In this document: piece by piece, positions 56,028 to 64,000 of the stretch
Layout of the letters: every line of letters starts with the position of its first letter
Numbering within the stretch: position 1 is the stretch's first letter
Origin: Campylobacter concisus
GTDB taxonomy: Bacteria > Campylobacterota > Campylobacteria > Campylobacterales > Campylobacteraceae
DNA length: 64,000 bases
Direction: 5' to 3'
NCBI RefSeq assembly: GCF_002913715.1
Contig: NZ_PPCE01000004.1
Coordinates: 62,001 to 126,000 of the forward strand
Translations under genes and position numbers: made by a program
Notes under the pieces: generated by a model
What the model saw: the letters and a program-made list of their open reading frames with translations, nothing else
Database searches by the model: none
What the model was told of the DNA's origin: nothing

Positions 56028-58094
56028 TTAGATTATTTTTATTTGATCAAGTGGTTTATCTTTAATGCCCCATTGAGTCATAAAAACAAATCCATAAAGT
56101 ACAGCAGCTACGATATAAGCAGTGTATTCGTTTGGTATAAGATTAAATTTCGCACATATATTTGGTACAAGAGCTAGTGGCACAACAGGGATCAAAAGAA
56201 TACGCTCCCAAATTCTAAGCTTTGTAACATAGAAGCCTTGAAGTAAGCTTGAAAAAGCAAACATTCCCACGATCGCCATACCAAAGACAAGTAAAATTTC
56301 AAGCGGATTACTCATCCAGATTATTCCTTTTGAATCAAGCGGGTCGCCCTCATTTACGCTTTCTATTAGCATAAGTTTGTTGTTAAAGAAAAAGGCAAAT
56401 GGCAAGATCGCCGTTCTTAGATCATAAAAGAATCCTTGAACACCAACAGTTATAGGATTTGCTTTAGCAATACCAGCTGCTGCATAAGCTGCGATACCAA
56501 CTGGTGGCGTGTCATCAGCTAAAATTCCAAAGTAAAAGACAAAAAGATGCACAGCAATGGCTGGGATTAAAAAGCCATTTTTGTGCGCTAAAAATAAAAT
56601 AACAGGTGCCACAAGACTTGAAACTACAATGTAGTTTGCCGTCGTTGGAAGACCCATTCCTAGTATTAGCGACATCATCGCAGTAAGAAGCAATATCATA
56701 ACTATATTATCACCAGCAAGTAGCTCAACTAGATCTGAAAGTACTTGGCCAAGGCCAGTTAGAGAGATAGAGCCCACGATGATACCTGCAAGCGCGGTTG
56801 CTATAGCGATCGTTGTCATGCTTTTTGCGGCTGCAACCATCGCCCAAAATATATCTTCAAAGCCTATTAACACATCATTTATTCCAACTTTTTCGCCACT
56901 TGCTAGTTTTTTAACTGGCTCTTGAAAGATCATTATTAAAAATAAAAATCCAATCGCATTAAATGCTGCAGCGATGGCTGACTCTTTTGCGATTAATAGC
57001 GTATAAAGCAAAATCAAAATCGGAGTTATATAGTGAAGTCCGCTTACAAAAATTTTAAATCTTGAGTGAAACTCGCTTTGATTTATACCTTTTAAGCCAA
57101 GCTTCACGCTTTCTAAATGAACGATAAAAAATAGCGACAAATAACAAGCAAACGCTGGGATAACCGCCGCCATCATGACATTTGTATATGTCATGCCTAA
57201 AAACTCAGCGATGATAAAAGCAGCTGCGCCCATGATAGGTGGCATGAGCTGTCCATTTACGCCAGCTGCAACTTCGATGGCTCCAGCTTTTGTGCGTGAA
57301 AGACCAGCTTTTTTCATAAGTGGTATGGTAAATGTGCCAACGGTTACAACATTTGCAGTGGAGCTTCCTGAAACCATGCCAGTTAGACCACTTGCGATGA
57401 CCGAGGCCTTAGCTGGACCGCCTCTATATTTTCCAAGAAGAGAGAAAGCTAAATTTATGAAATATTGCCCAGCACCTGCCCTCTCAAGCAATGAGCCAAA
57501 AAGAACAAAAAGATAGATAAAGCTAACGCTAACTCCGATAGGCACACCAAAGATGCCCTCAGTTGTCAAGAACATGTGTCCTGCGATCTTTTCAAAGCTG
57601 GCACCCTGATGAGCGATGATGTCTGGCATATAAGGGCCAAAGTGATCATATATCAAAAATAATATACAAATAATTGGAAGTGCTGGTCCCATGACACGCC
57701 TGCCAGCCTCAAGCAAGACAATGATCGCTAAAAATGATATGACGATATCTTGTGTGATGTAGTCCCCGGTCCTATCAGCTAGCTCATAAAAATAAACCGC
57801 CGGATAAAGCACAGTAACTACGCCTACCACGCAAAAGACTAGATCGTAAAATGGCAAACTAGAATGTGCCTTTTTATGAAAAGTGACTGGATAAAGCAAA
57901 AATACAAGACCAACCGCAAAGGCTAAGTGTATCGAGCGCGAAATGTTTGTATTTAGCGGAAAATAAGCTATATAAAGCTGAAAAACTGACCAAGAAAAGC
58001 ATACGATCGCAATGAAATAGTTATAAAAATTGCTATTTATCTCCCTTGTTTTTACTTCGACAAATTGTTCTTCGTTGTCTTTGACTTCGTTCAT
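56028..58094 (-). CDS. TRAP transporter fused permease (DctQM type)
   Basis: A 688-residue inner-membrane protein with about 16-18 hydrophobic segments. The fused 4TM and 12TM layout goes with TAXI-type TRAP systems. DctM-like stretches include ASGLTGMVSGSSTANVVTVGTFTIPLMKKAG, GVNGQLMPPIMGAAAFI and LILGMGLPTTANYIVVSSL. Ions drive solute uptake with the extracytoplasmic receptor encoded just upstream. AAGGAGAG precedes the ATG. Confidence 0.93.
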   Translation of the reverse strand: MNEVKDNEEQFVEVKTREINSNFYNYFIAIVCFSWSVFQLYIAYFPLNTNISRSIHLAFAVGLVFLLYPVTFHKKAHSSLPFYDLVFCVVGVVTVLYPAVYFYELADRTGDYITQDIVISFLAIIVLLEAGRRVMGPALPIICILFLIYDHFGPYMPDIIAHQGASFEKIAGHMFLTTEGIFGVPIGVSVSFIYLFVLFGSLLERAGAGQYFINLAFSLLGKYRGGPAKASVIASGLTGMVSGSSTANVVTVGTFTIPLMKKAGLSRTKAGAIEVAAGVNGQLMPPIMGAAAFIIAEFLGMTYTNVMMAAVIPAFACYLSLFFIVHLESVKLGLKGINQSEFHSRFKIFVSGLHYITPILILLYTLLIAKESAIAAAFNAIGFLFLIMIFQEPVKKLASGEKVGINDVLIGFEDIFWAMVAAAKSMTTIAIATALAGIIVGSISLTGLGQVLSDLVELLAGDNIVMILLLTAMMSLILGMGLPTTANYIVVSSLVAPVILFLAHKNGFLIPAIAVHLFVFYFGILADDTPPVGIAAYAAAGIAKANPITVGVQGFFYDLRTAILPFAFFFNNKLMLIESVNEGDPLDSKGIIWMSNPLEILLVFGMAIVGMFAFSSLLQGFYVTKLRIWERILLIPVVPLALVPNICAKFNLIPNEYTAYIVAAVLYGFVFMTQWGIKDKPLDQIKII

Positions 58095-58153
58095 CTCTCT
58101 CCTTTAAAAATTTAAATATATAAATTTAAAAGAATTTGTATATTTAAATTTTA

Positions 58154-58175
58154 TCCAGAGGCAAAAGCCTCTGGA
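58154..58175 (-). terminator. Hairpin between the TAXI receptor and permease genes
   Basis: TCCAGAGGC and GCCTCTGGA form a perfect 9-bp stem with an AAAA loop, 7 bases after the receptor stop. Only a short T-poor tail follows, so partial termination or protection of the receptor mRNA end is likely. Confidence 0.55.
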
Positions 58176-58181
58176 AATGGA

Positions 58182-59123
58182 TTATTTTAAAATACCAGCC
58201 TCTTTAAATGCAGCCTCTGCAGCTGGGTGAAGCGGAGCTGAAAGACCTTGGACAAGATCTTCTTTATTTACTGATTTTAGCGCTGGGTGAAGAGTTTTAT
58301 ACTCATCAAAGTTGTCTAAAATAGCTTTTATCACAGCTTTTACGGCCTCATCTTTTGTGTCTTTATTGGTTACCAAAACAGCTTTTACGCCGATAGTGTT
58401 TACATCGTGATCGACGCCGTCATATGAGCCTTTTGGGATCACGCCTTTTGCAAAGTATGGCTTGTCTGCAAGAAGTTTGTCGATCTCGCTACCTTCGATA
58501 TTTAGGATATCGATAGGCAAAGATGTCGCAGCGTCAGTGATGTTTGCGGTTGGGTGACCGACTACAAAGCTATATCCGTCTATCTTTTTATCTTTTAGTG
58601 CGTGTGGGCATTCGCCAACTGTTAAAACGCCGCGGTAGCCTAGTTTTGAAACGTCAAAGCCTTTTGCTTTAAAGACTTCAAGCGTGCTTACTTCGTTGCC
58701 ACTGCCTGGGTTTCCGACGTTATATTTTTTACCTGCAAATGAAGCAAGATCACTTGTAAGACCGCTATCTTTTGCTACAACAAATGCAAGAAGTTCTGGA
58801 TAGATAGCAACTACTGAGCGTAAATTTTCATCTTTTGCTCCGTCAAATTTGCCAGTGCCATTAAATTTATCATAGACAACGTCACTTTGAACGAAGCCAA
58901 ATGTAAGCTCTTTTTTGAGGACGTTATTCACGTTATAGACTGAGCCGCCAGTTGATTGGACTGAGCATTTTACATTAGTATTTTTGTTTGCTAAACGGCA
59001 AATCGCTCCACCTATCGGATAATAAGTACCTGTCATGCCGCCAGTACCGATACTGATAAATTCTTTTGCCGAAAGAGTTGTTGCTAAAAGCAAACCAGCA
59101 AGTGCCAAAGAAGTAGTTTTCAT
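58182..59123 (-). CDS. TAXI-family TRAP substrate-binding protein
   Basis: A 313-residue periplasmic receptor: a signal peptide (MKTTSLALAGLLLATTLSA), then the TAXI start FISIGTGGMTGTYYPIGGAICRL, CSVQSTGGSVYNVNNV, and KYNVGNPGSGNEVSTLEV. TAXI proteins bind small acids such as glutamate or dicarboxylates; the ligand is not readable. Upstream gene of the TRAP operon; AAGGAT precedes the ATG. Confidence 0.93.
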   Translation of the reverse strand: MKTTSLALAGLLLATTLSAKEFISIGTGGMTGTYYPIGGAICRLANKNTNVKCSVQSTGGSVYNVNNVLKKELTFGFVQSDVVYDKFNGTGKFDGAKDENLRSVVAIYPELLAFVVAKDSGLTSDLASFAGKKYNVGNPGSGNEVSTLEVFKAKGFDVSKLGYRGVLTVGECPHALKDKKIDGYSFVVGHPTANITDAATSLPIDILNIEGSEIDKLLADKPYFAKGVIPKGSYDGVDHDVNTIGVKAVLVTNKDTKDEAVKAVIKAILDNFDEYKTLHPALKSVNKEDLVQGLSAPLHPAAEAAFKEAGILK

Positions 59124-59438
59124 CTAAGATCCTTTCAAGAAATTTAAGGCTATTTTATTCTATAAATTTAGCTTTTTACCTTATTTGATATGATATTTTC
59201 ATGCCGTTTTAGTAAAGTTGCAACCATTCTACACAATCAAGACTTAAAAAAATATTTTCTTAAGATTAAATTTATATTTCTTTATCAGCCAAAATAAATT
59301 TGATAAACCGGCTATTTAAATATCGTTTTTTATTGTATAATCCACCGCAGTTCTAAGTTTTAGAAAAACTGTTGCAAATTTACAACTAATCAATAGCTTT
59401 TATAAATGTTAATAACAATCAAATTTTGGAGGTTTTTC
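59124..59438. other. Divergent intergenic region between TRAP and pst operons
   Basis: 315 bases without a gene. It holds the pst promoter near 59336 and presumably the TRAP promoter near 59150-59200 on the other strand. I do not see a clear Pho box. Confidence 0.5.
59336..59341 (+). promoter_or_regulatory. -10 element of the pst operon
   Basis: TATAAT in TATTGTATAATCCACC, 98 bases before the pstS ATG, giving a leader of about 90 bases. Confidence 0.5.
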
Positions 59439-60311
59439 ATGAAAAAATCACTTATGTTGGCTGCTTCTATGCTGCTTTTATCTTTAAATTTTGCTTCTGG
59501 TGCAGACGAGAAAACGCAGGTTAGCTTTAGTGGCTCATCTACTCTGGCTCCAGTTATTGCTAAAATTTCAACCGACTTTATTGAAAAGTACGAGACTTGG
59601 GACAAGGTTGATAGCTCTTTGCCAAACAAAAATATCACCATTTTTGTCTCAGCTGGTGGTTCTGGCGCTGGCGTAAAAGCTGTACTTGATCATGTCGCTG
59701 ACTTTGGCATGCTAGCTCGCGATATAAAAGATAGCGAAAAGGCAAAGATCAAGGATATGAAAGCCTATACGCTTGGCATAGACGCACTTTGCGTGGCTGT
59801 AAACCCAGAAAATGAGGTGATAAAGCTAAAGGGCGGAAATTTAAGCAAAGACGAGATCGTCAAAATTTTCTCAGGCGAGTACAAAAAGTGGAGTGACCTT
59901 GACAAATCCCTACCAAATGACGAAATAGTCGTAGTTACAAGAGATCTTGGTGGCGGTGCTCACGAGGTATTTCAAAAAAAGATCATGAAAGATGTCAAAG
60001 TTAGCAAAAACGTCATCCAATCACCATCAATGGGCGCACTAGTCTCAAAGATCATCGAAAATAAAAATGCTATTGGCTACGCATCTTTTGGTATCACAAA
60101 CCAAAACAAAGGCAAGCTAATACCACTAAACGTTGATGGCGTCGAACCAACTGTTAAAAATATAGTTGATGGCAAATACTACATCTCTCGTCCGCTCATC
60201 ATCGTAAAAAGTGGCGATCTAAGCAAGAGTGAGCAAATTTTTGTTGACGTGTTAAATTCAGCCGAAGGTCAAAAGACTATCGAAAAAATGGGATTTATAC
60301 CAGTAAAATAG
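59439..60311 (+). CDS. pstS: Phosphate ABC transporter substrate-binding protein PstS
   Basis: A 290-residue periplasmic phosphate receptor: a signal peptide (MKKSLMLAASMLLLSLNFASG), then SFSGSSTLAPVIAKI (phosphate-binding N-loop), SAGGSGAGVKAVLDHVADFGMLA and RDLGGGAHEVFQKKI. I use ATG 59439 because of GGAGG at 59429 and the signal peptide. First gene of pstSCAB; the next gene starts 3 bases after its stop. Confidence 0.93.
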   Translation: MKKSLMLAASMLLLSLNFASGADEKTQVSFSGSSTLAPVIAKISTDFIEKYETWDKVDSSLPNKNITIFVSAGGSGAGVKAVLDHVADFGMLARDIKDSEKAKIKDMKAYTLGIDALCVAVNPENEVIKLKGGNLSKDEIVKIFSGEYKKWSDLDKSLPNDEIVVVTRDLGGGAHEVFQKKIMKDVKVSKNVIQSPSMGALVSKIIENKNAIGYASFGITNQNKGKLIPLNVDGVEPTVKNIVDGKYYISRPLIIVKSGDLSKSEQIFVDVLNSAEGQKTIEKMGFIPVK

Positions 60312-60314
60312 CCA

Positions 60315-61172
60315 ATGACAGGGCAAATTTTTAAAGGCGCGATATATCTTTTCACACTTTTATCCTCCATGCTTTTGCTTTTACTCGTGGGGTTTTTACT
60401 GATAAATTCCACGAGTTTCTTTGCAAAAGTAAGCCTTTTTGACTTCTTACTAAATGGCGACTGGGACGTTAGCACAGAGCCTTTTAGCTTTGGACTATTT
60501 AATATCCTAGTCGCAAATTTTGCAGTTGCGTTTTTAGCTTGCATATTTTCATTTTTTATCTCGCTTGGCGTTACTATCTTTGTCTGCTTTTTTGCGAATG
60601 CCTGGCTTAGACATGTGCTAGACTGGATGATAAGAATTTTAGCTGGTATACCCTCGATCATTTACGGATTTTTCGCACTTTACACGGTTGTGAAAATTTT
60701 AGAATCAGGGTTAAAAATGTCCGCTGGAGAGTCAGTTCTAGCAGCAAGCCTCATCCTTAGTGTAATGATACTGCCCTTTTTTACCTCGCATTTGCTCCAA
60801 AGCGTGGGTCTGCTAAAGCAAAATTTCAAGACAAACTCAGACGCTCTTGGCGTAAGCACGGGATACTTTATACGTAAGGTCATTTTAAGAAAATCGATCA
60901 AAGCAAGCATTTCAGGCTTTATACTCGCATTTTCAAGGGCAGCTGGCGAGACGATGGCTGTGATGATGGTCATAGGCAACACCCCGCTTTTTCCGCACCT
61001 GCTCTCAAAAGCTCAAACCATACCATCTCTAATAGCCCTTGAAATGGGTATGAGCGAGGCTGGCAGCCTGCACTATCACGCTCTTATTGCAAGCGGATTT
61101 ATCCTGCTTGTTTTTATATTTTTGCTAAATATCTTTATCTTTAAATTTGAGAAAAACAATGAACGCTTTTAA
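60315..61172 (+). CDS. pstC: Phosphate ABC transporter permease PstC
   Basis: A 285-residue inner-membrane permease with about six helices and the coupling region SDALGVSTGYFIRKVILRKSIKASISGFILAFSRAAGETMAVMMV. Order and the RAAGETMAV motif fit PstC. It overlaps pstA by 14 bases. Confidence 0.93.
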   Translation: MTGQIFKGAIYLFTLLSSMLLLLLVGFLLINSTSFFAKVSLFDFLLNGDWDVSTEPFSFGLFNILVANFAVAFLACIFSFFISLGVTIFVCFFANAWLRHVLDWMIRILAGIPSIIYGFFALYTVVKILESGLKMSAGESVLAASLILSVMILPFFTSHLLQSVGLLKQNFKTNSDALGVSTGYFIRKVILRKSIKASISGFILAFSRAAGETMAVMMVIGNTPLFPHLLSKAQTIPSLIALEMGMSEAGSLHYHALIASGFILLVFIFLLNIFIFKFEKNNERF

Positions 61173-62016
61173 GGATTTTTTAGTCAAATTTTACACTTAT
61201 CTTTGCGTTTTTATCGTCATTGCGGTGATATTTTGGATATTTTTTTTCATCTTTGCAAATGGCATCTCTCAGATAAATTTAGACTTTCTAACCAAAAACC
61301 CGCAAGGTTTAAATTTAGGTGAGAGCGGCGGCATAAAAGACGCCATCATAGGCTCATTTTTGCTGATGATATTATCTATGATATTTTCAGCACTTCTTGG
61401 CGTTAGCTGCGCCATTTATAGGCAAATTTACTGCACTTCTAGCACGATAAAGCTTGGGCTTAAATTTATCATCCAAACGATGGCTTCGATACCTTCTATC
61501 TTGCTTGGAATGTTTGTTTATGGACTTTTTATCGTTAGCCTTGATATCCCAAAAAGCCTGCTAACAGCTAGCATTACGCTTGCTTTGATGGTCTTTCCAT
61601 TTGTTGAAGTAAGCGTTGAAAAGGTGATCTCGCAGATCGATGAAAAGATGTTAAGAGATAGCTTCGCACTTGGCGTTGATAAAAATTTTATGGCTAGAAA
61701 ACTGGTTTTGCCAACTATTAGAAAAAATATCATATCGATCTTGATACTAGCTGGCAGCTATGCCATAGGAGCTACCGCACCGCTACTTTTAACAGGGGTT
61801 GTCTTCATGGCAAAGGCAGAAGGCCTGCTCTCGCCAGTCATGGCACTACCATTTCACCTGCACATGCTCCTAAGCCAGTCAGTCGCAACGCAAAATGCCT
61901 ACGCCACGGCGCTTGTGCTCATCTTTATACTTATCATTTTGCACCTGCTTTCAGCCGTAGTTTTATTTGATATAGGAGAGAAAATTGCCAGATATTTTAA
62001 ACATAAAAGATCTTAG
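61159..62016 (+). CDS. pstA: Phosphate ABC transporter permease PstA
   Basis: A 285-residue permease with six expected helices, IKDAIIGSFLLMILSMIFSALLGVSCAIYRQ in the early half and the coupling loop RDSFALGVDKNFMARKLVLP followed by YAIGATAPLLLTG. I start at ATG 61159, inside the pstC end; an upstream TTG adds only four residues. Its end overlaps pstB by 32 bases. Confidence 0.92.
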   Translation: MNAFKDFLVKFYTYLCVFIVIAVIFWIFFFIFANGISQINLDFLTKNPQGLNLGESGGIKDAIIGSFLLMILSMIFSALLGVSCAIYRQIYCTSSTIKLGLKFIIQTMASIPSILLGMFVYGLFIVSLDIPKSLLTASITLALMVFPFVEVSVEKVISQIDEKMLRDSFALGVDKNFMARKLVLPTIRKNIISILILAGSYAIGATAPLLLTGVVFMAKAEGLLSPVMALPFHLHMLLSQSVATQNAYATALVLIFILIILHLLSAVVLFDIGEKIARYFKHKRS

Positions 62017-62650
62017 TATCTTTTACCAAGATAATGAAATTTTAAAATATCTAAATTTAAACGTCGCCAAAAACGAGATCATCTGCCTAATGGGTAGCTC
62101 AGGATGTGGCAAATCAACATTTCTTTCGACGCTAAATGGCTTTTTGGAGCAAAAGGGCGGCCGATATAGCGGAGAGATCCTATTTAAAGGCCAAAATATC
62201 AAAGGTAAGGGCGAAATTTGGCTAAGACGAAAGCTAGCCATACTCTTTCAAGACTCCACGCTATTTCCTTTTAGCGTCGAGAGAAATTTGACCTATGCGA
62301 TGGAATTTTATGAGGGCAACATAAAAGATAAGCAAAAAAGAGTAGAAGAGCTGCTTAAAAGCGTAAATTTACTAGATGAAATAAGTGACTTAAATATGCC
62401 AGCTAGCAAACTTTCCGGCGGTCAAAAGCAAAGACTTTGCATTGCAAGGATGCTAACGACAAAGCCAGAAGTGCTCATGCTTGATGAGCCATGCTCATCG
62501 CTTGATATGAAAAATATCTTGATTATAGAGGAGCTTTTAAAAAGCTTGTCGCAAAGATACACCATCATCATCACCACGCACAACGAAGAGCAGGCAAAAA
62601 GGCTTGGCGGCAGGATAGTCCGCATAGTGGATAAGAAATTTACATTTTAA
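61985..62650 (+). CDS. pstB: Phosphate ABC transporter ATPase PstB
   Basis: A 221-residue ABC ATPase, shorter than the roughly 250 of classic PstB. Walker A is LMGSSGCGKSTFLSTL, the signature LSGGQKQRLCIARML, Walker B EVLMLDEPCSSLD, with the switch His in IIITTHNEEQAKRL. The TTG start at 61985 lies in the pstA end. No phoU follows. The sequence is less close to typical PstB, but the operon leaves little doubt. Confidence 0.88.
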   Translation: MPDILNIKDLSIFYQDNEILKYLNLNVAKNEIICLMGSSGCGKSTFLSTLNGFLEQKGGRYSGEILFKGQNIKGKGEIWLRRKLAILFQDSTLFPFSVERNLTYAMEFYEGNIKDKQKRVEELLKSVNLLDEISDLNMPASKLSGGQKQRLCIARMLTTKPEVLMLDEPCSSLDMKNILIIEELLKSLSQRYTIIITTHNEEQAKRLGGRIVRIVDKKFTF

Positions 62651-62651
62651 A

Positions 62652-62672
62652 AGAGCTAGAAATTCTAGCTCT
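62652..62672. terminator. Shared terminator between pstB and the amidase gene
   Basis: AGAGCTAGA and TCTAGCTCT form a perfect 9-bp stem with an AAT loop in the 26-base gap between two convergent genes; both flanks are AT-rich. Confidence 0.6.
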
Positions 62673-62676
62673 AAAT

Positions 62677-63549
62677 TTAGTCGATAAACCTCTTTGTGAT
62701 ATTTGCGTAGGCATCGATCCTGCGGTCTCTTAAAAATGGCCAAATTCTGCGCACTTCTTCGCTTCTTTTCATGTCTATTTCTACGATCTTACACTGCTCG
62801 CTATGGCTATCTGCACGGAAAAGTTGCTCGCCTTGTGGGCCAAAGACAAAGCTATTTCCCCAAAATTTTATCCCATCCATCACGCCGCTATCATCTTTTT
62901 CAAAGCCCACACGATTTACTGCAACAACCGGCAGGCCATTTGCCACGCTGTGACCTCGTTGTACCGCCACCCACGCTTCAAGCTGTCTTGACTTTTCATC
63001 GTCATTATCACCCTCAAACCAGCCAATAGCCGTTGGATAGATGAGAATTTTCGCCCCTTTTAGCGCCATGAGCCTTGCCGCCTCTGGATACCACTGATCC
63101 CAACAGACCAAAACTCCAAGCTTACCAAGGCTAGTTTCGATCGGCTCAAAGCCGATATCGCCAGGCGTGAAGTAAAATTTCTCATAAAATCCAGGGTCAT
63201 CAGGGATGTGCATTTTTCGGTATTTGCCAGCCACGCTGCCATCACGCTCGAAGACAAAGGCGGTGTTGTGATAAAGTCCGTCAGCCCTCTTTTCAAAGAG
63301 CGAAGTGACTAAAACAACGCCATTTTCTTTTGCTACCATGCCCCAAAAAGCGACGTCCTCTTGCCAGTCGTTTGCATGATCAAAAAAATTTGTATCCTCG
63401 CTTTGGCAAAAGTATTGCGTCTGGTGCAGCTCTTGGCAGACGACTAGATCAGCGCCACCTTTTTTTGCCTCAGCTATTAGCTCAAGCGTCTTTGCGATGG
63501 TCGCCTCTTTTGTCCCTTTAAATTCTTGTTGAAGTAGTGCTACTTTCAT
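62677..63549 (-). CDS. aguB: N-carbamoylputrescine amidase (nitrilase superfamily)
   Basis: A 290-residue cytosolic hydrolase cleaving N-carbamoylputrescine to putrescine. The Glu-Lys-Cys triad is in VVCQELHQTQYFC, KYRKMHIPDDPGFYEKFYF and GVLVCWDQWYPEAARLMALKG. The length and GWFEGDNDDEKSRQLEAW region fit AguB. The ATG has AAGGGAAATG context. It starts one base before the CDF gene's stop and follows it, forming an operon. No aguA is in view. Confidence 0.92.
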   Translation of the reverse strand: MKVALLQQEFKGTKEATIAKTLELIAEAKKGGADLVVCQELHQTQYFCQSEDTNFFDHANDWQEDVAFWGMVAKENGVVLVTSLFEKRADGLYHNTAFVFERDGSVAGKYRKMHIPDDPGFYEKFYFTPGDIGFEPIETSLGKLGVLVCWDQWYPEAARLMALKGAKILIYPTAIGWFEGDNDDEKSRQLEAWVAVQRGHSVANGLPVVAVNRVGFEKDDSGVMDGIKFWGNSFVFGPQGEQLFRADSHSEQCKIVEIDMKRSEEVRRIWPFLRDRRIDAYANITKRFID

Positions 63550-63550
63550 C

Positions 63551-64000
63551 TCATTTCCCTTCTTTGTCGTTGTATGGGTCTAAATGCGTGGTTATCTGCC
63601 ACGAAAATTCCTTAAATTTCTCTCTTATCTCAGCTTCAAGCGAGTCAGCTACTTCGTGCGCGTCGTAAAGCGAGATATCTTTGTCAAAAACTAAATGCAG
63701 CGTTAAAAATATGGTATTTGTGCTCTGCCTTGTGTTTAGGTAGTGAAAGTCTGAAATCCTCTGCTTTGCCTTTATCATCTTGATGATCTCCTCTGTGACC
63801 TCAGGGCTTGCTGCGTGATCTAGCAAGACACCAAAGGCGTCTTTGCCAAGACTTATGGCGCTTTGAGCGATGTAGCCACTTATCACGATACCAAAGATCG
63901 CATCTATCATCACAAAGCCGCTAAATTTAATGATAAGTAGTGAGATGATGACTGCAAGGTTGCTAAAAAGGTCGATCTTATAGTGCAGCGCGTCTGCTTT
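63551..64000 (-). CDS. Cation diffusion facilitator (FieF-like), 5' part cut by window end
   Basis: The 149 visible codons run in frame to the window edge, so the true start lies beyond it. They include KADALHYKIDLFSNLAVIISLLI, the HxxxD zinc site of TM5, FVMIDAIFGIVISGYIAQSAI and a cytoplasmic domain with SDFHYLNTRQSTNTIFLTLHLVFDKDISLYDAHEVADSLE. CDF proteins export Zn, Fe or Mn in exchange for protons. The ATG at 63913 lies inside the last helix and is not the start. Confidence 0.9.
   Translation of the reverse strand, partial: KADALHYKIDLFSNLAVIISLLIIKFSGFVMIDAIFGIVISGYIAQSAISLGKDAFGVLLDHAASPEVTEEIIKMIKAKQRISDFHYLNTRQSTNTIFLTLHLVFDKDISLYDAHEVADSLEAEIREKFKEFSWQITTHLDPYNDKEGK

Noticed and set aside
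59342-59438. Riboswitch or Pho box in the pst leader
   Set aside because: No recognisable riboswitch fold or clear repeated Pho half-sites; only a long AT-rich leader.

Overview
The window is a stretch of an AT-rich epsilonproteobacterial (Campylobacterota) chromosome, almost certainly Campylobacter and probably from the C. concisus group. The evidence is the order recA-eno-FtsB-like-AMIN protein, a single-recombinase XerH gene, a 16S-tRNA-Ile-tRNA-Ala-23S-5S operon, the RNase Y, FliL and LeuC types, a catalase followed by an ankyrin protein, and frequent AAATTT-rich codons. The genus call rests on gene content and order; the species call is inference.

Layout. 1-3631: 3' end of recA, eno, an FtsB-like protein, an AMIN protein and xerH. 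3948-11000: glycerate kinase with a GntP-family permease, outer-membrane phospholipase A with mobA, a frameshifted SemiSWEET, and leuC. 11042-13240: a Fur-box-preceded TonB-dependent siderophore receptor. 13421-15946: an NFACT protein (possibly leaderless), two small unknowns and a ComEA-like protein. 16128-21378: a complete rRNA operon on the minus strand. 21643-33596: housekeeping genes (DUF945, DedA, SYLF, RNase Y, 5-FCL, a TlpA-like lipoprotein, ftsY, VanZ-like, radA, acpS, fliL, ybaK, a MidA-like methyltransferase, a TRIC/UPF0126 protein).

34828-41977 is the most interesting block. A GTG-started Fur-family regulator precedes a tight run: an HMA-like domain protein without CxxC, a ferritin-like membrane-anchored protein, three small glycine-zipper membrane proteins, a P1B-type ATPase whose membrane motif reads YSC in place of CPC, an AGCS symporter, a two-helix membrane protein with a paired-His helix, and ModD. 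Three of the proteins share nearly the same Gly-rich membrane segment. I read this as a candidate membrane-associated metal-handling system, with the mycobacterial PacL/P-ATPase platforms as the closest analogy known to me. That reading is inference.

42335-53262 is accessory and decaying. It holds a BCCT transporter, three DKNYY-family genes (one intact, one split by a one-base slip, one fragment), and katA plus its ankyrin partner. The katA pair lies between two diverged copies of a membrane-protein segment and next to gene remnants. An ABC-F ATPase follows.

53366-64000 carries a MATE exporter, a YgjP-like metalloprotease, a Cys-rich Sel1/Hcp-like protein, a TAXI-type TRAP transporter, a pstSCAB operon, N-carbamoylputrescine amidase, and a cation diffusion facilitator cut off by the window end.

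Four genes here look broken by single-base indels in short homopolymers. They may be true pseudogenes or consensus errors; raw reads would decide. I saw no insertion sequence, prophage, CRISPR array or long phase-variable poly-G tract.
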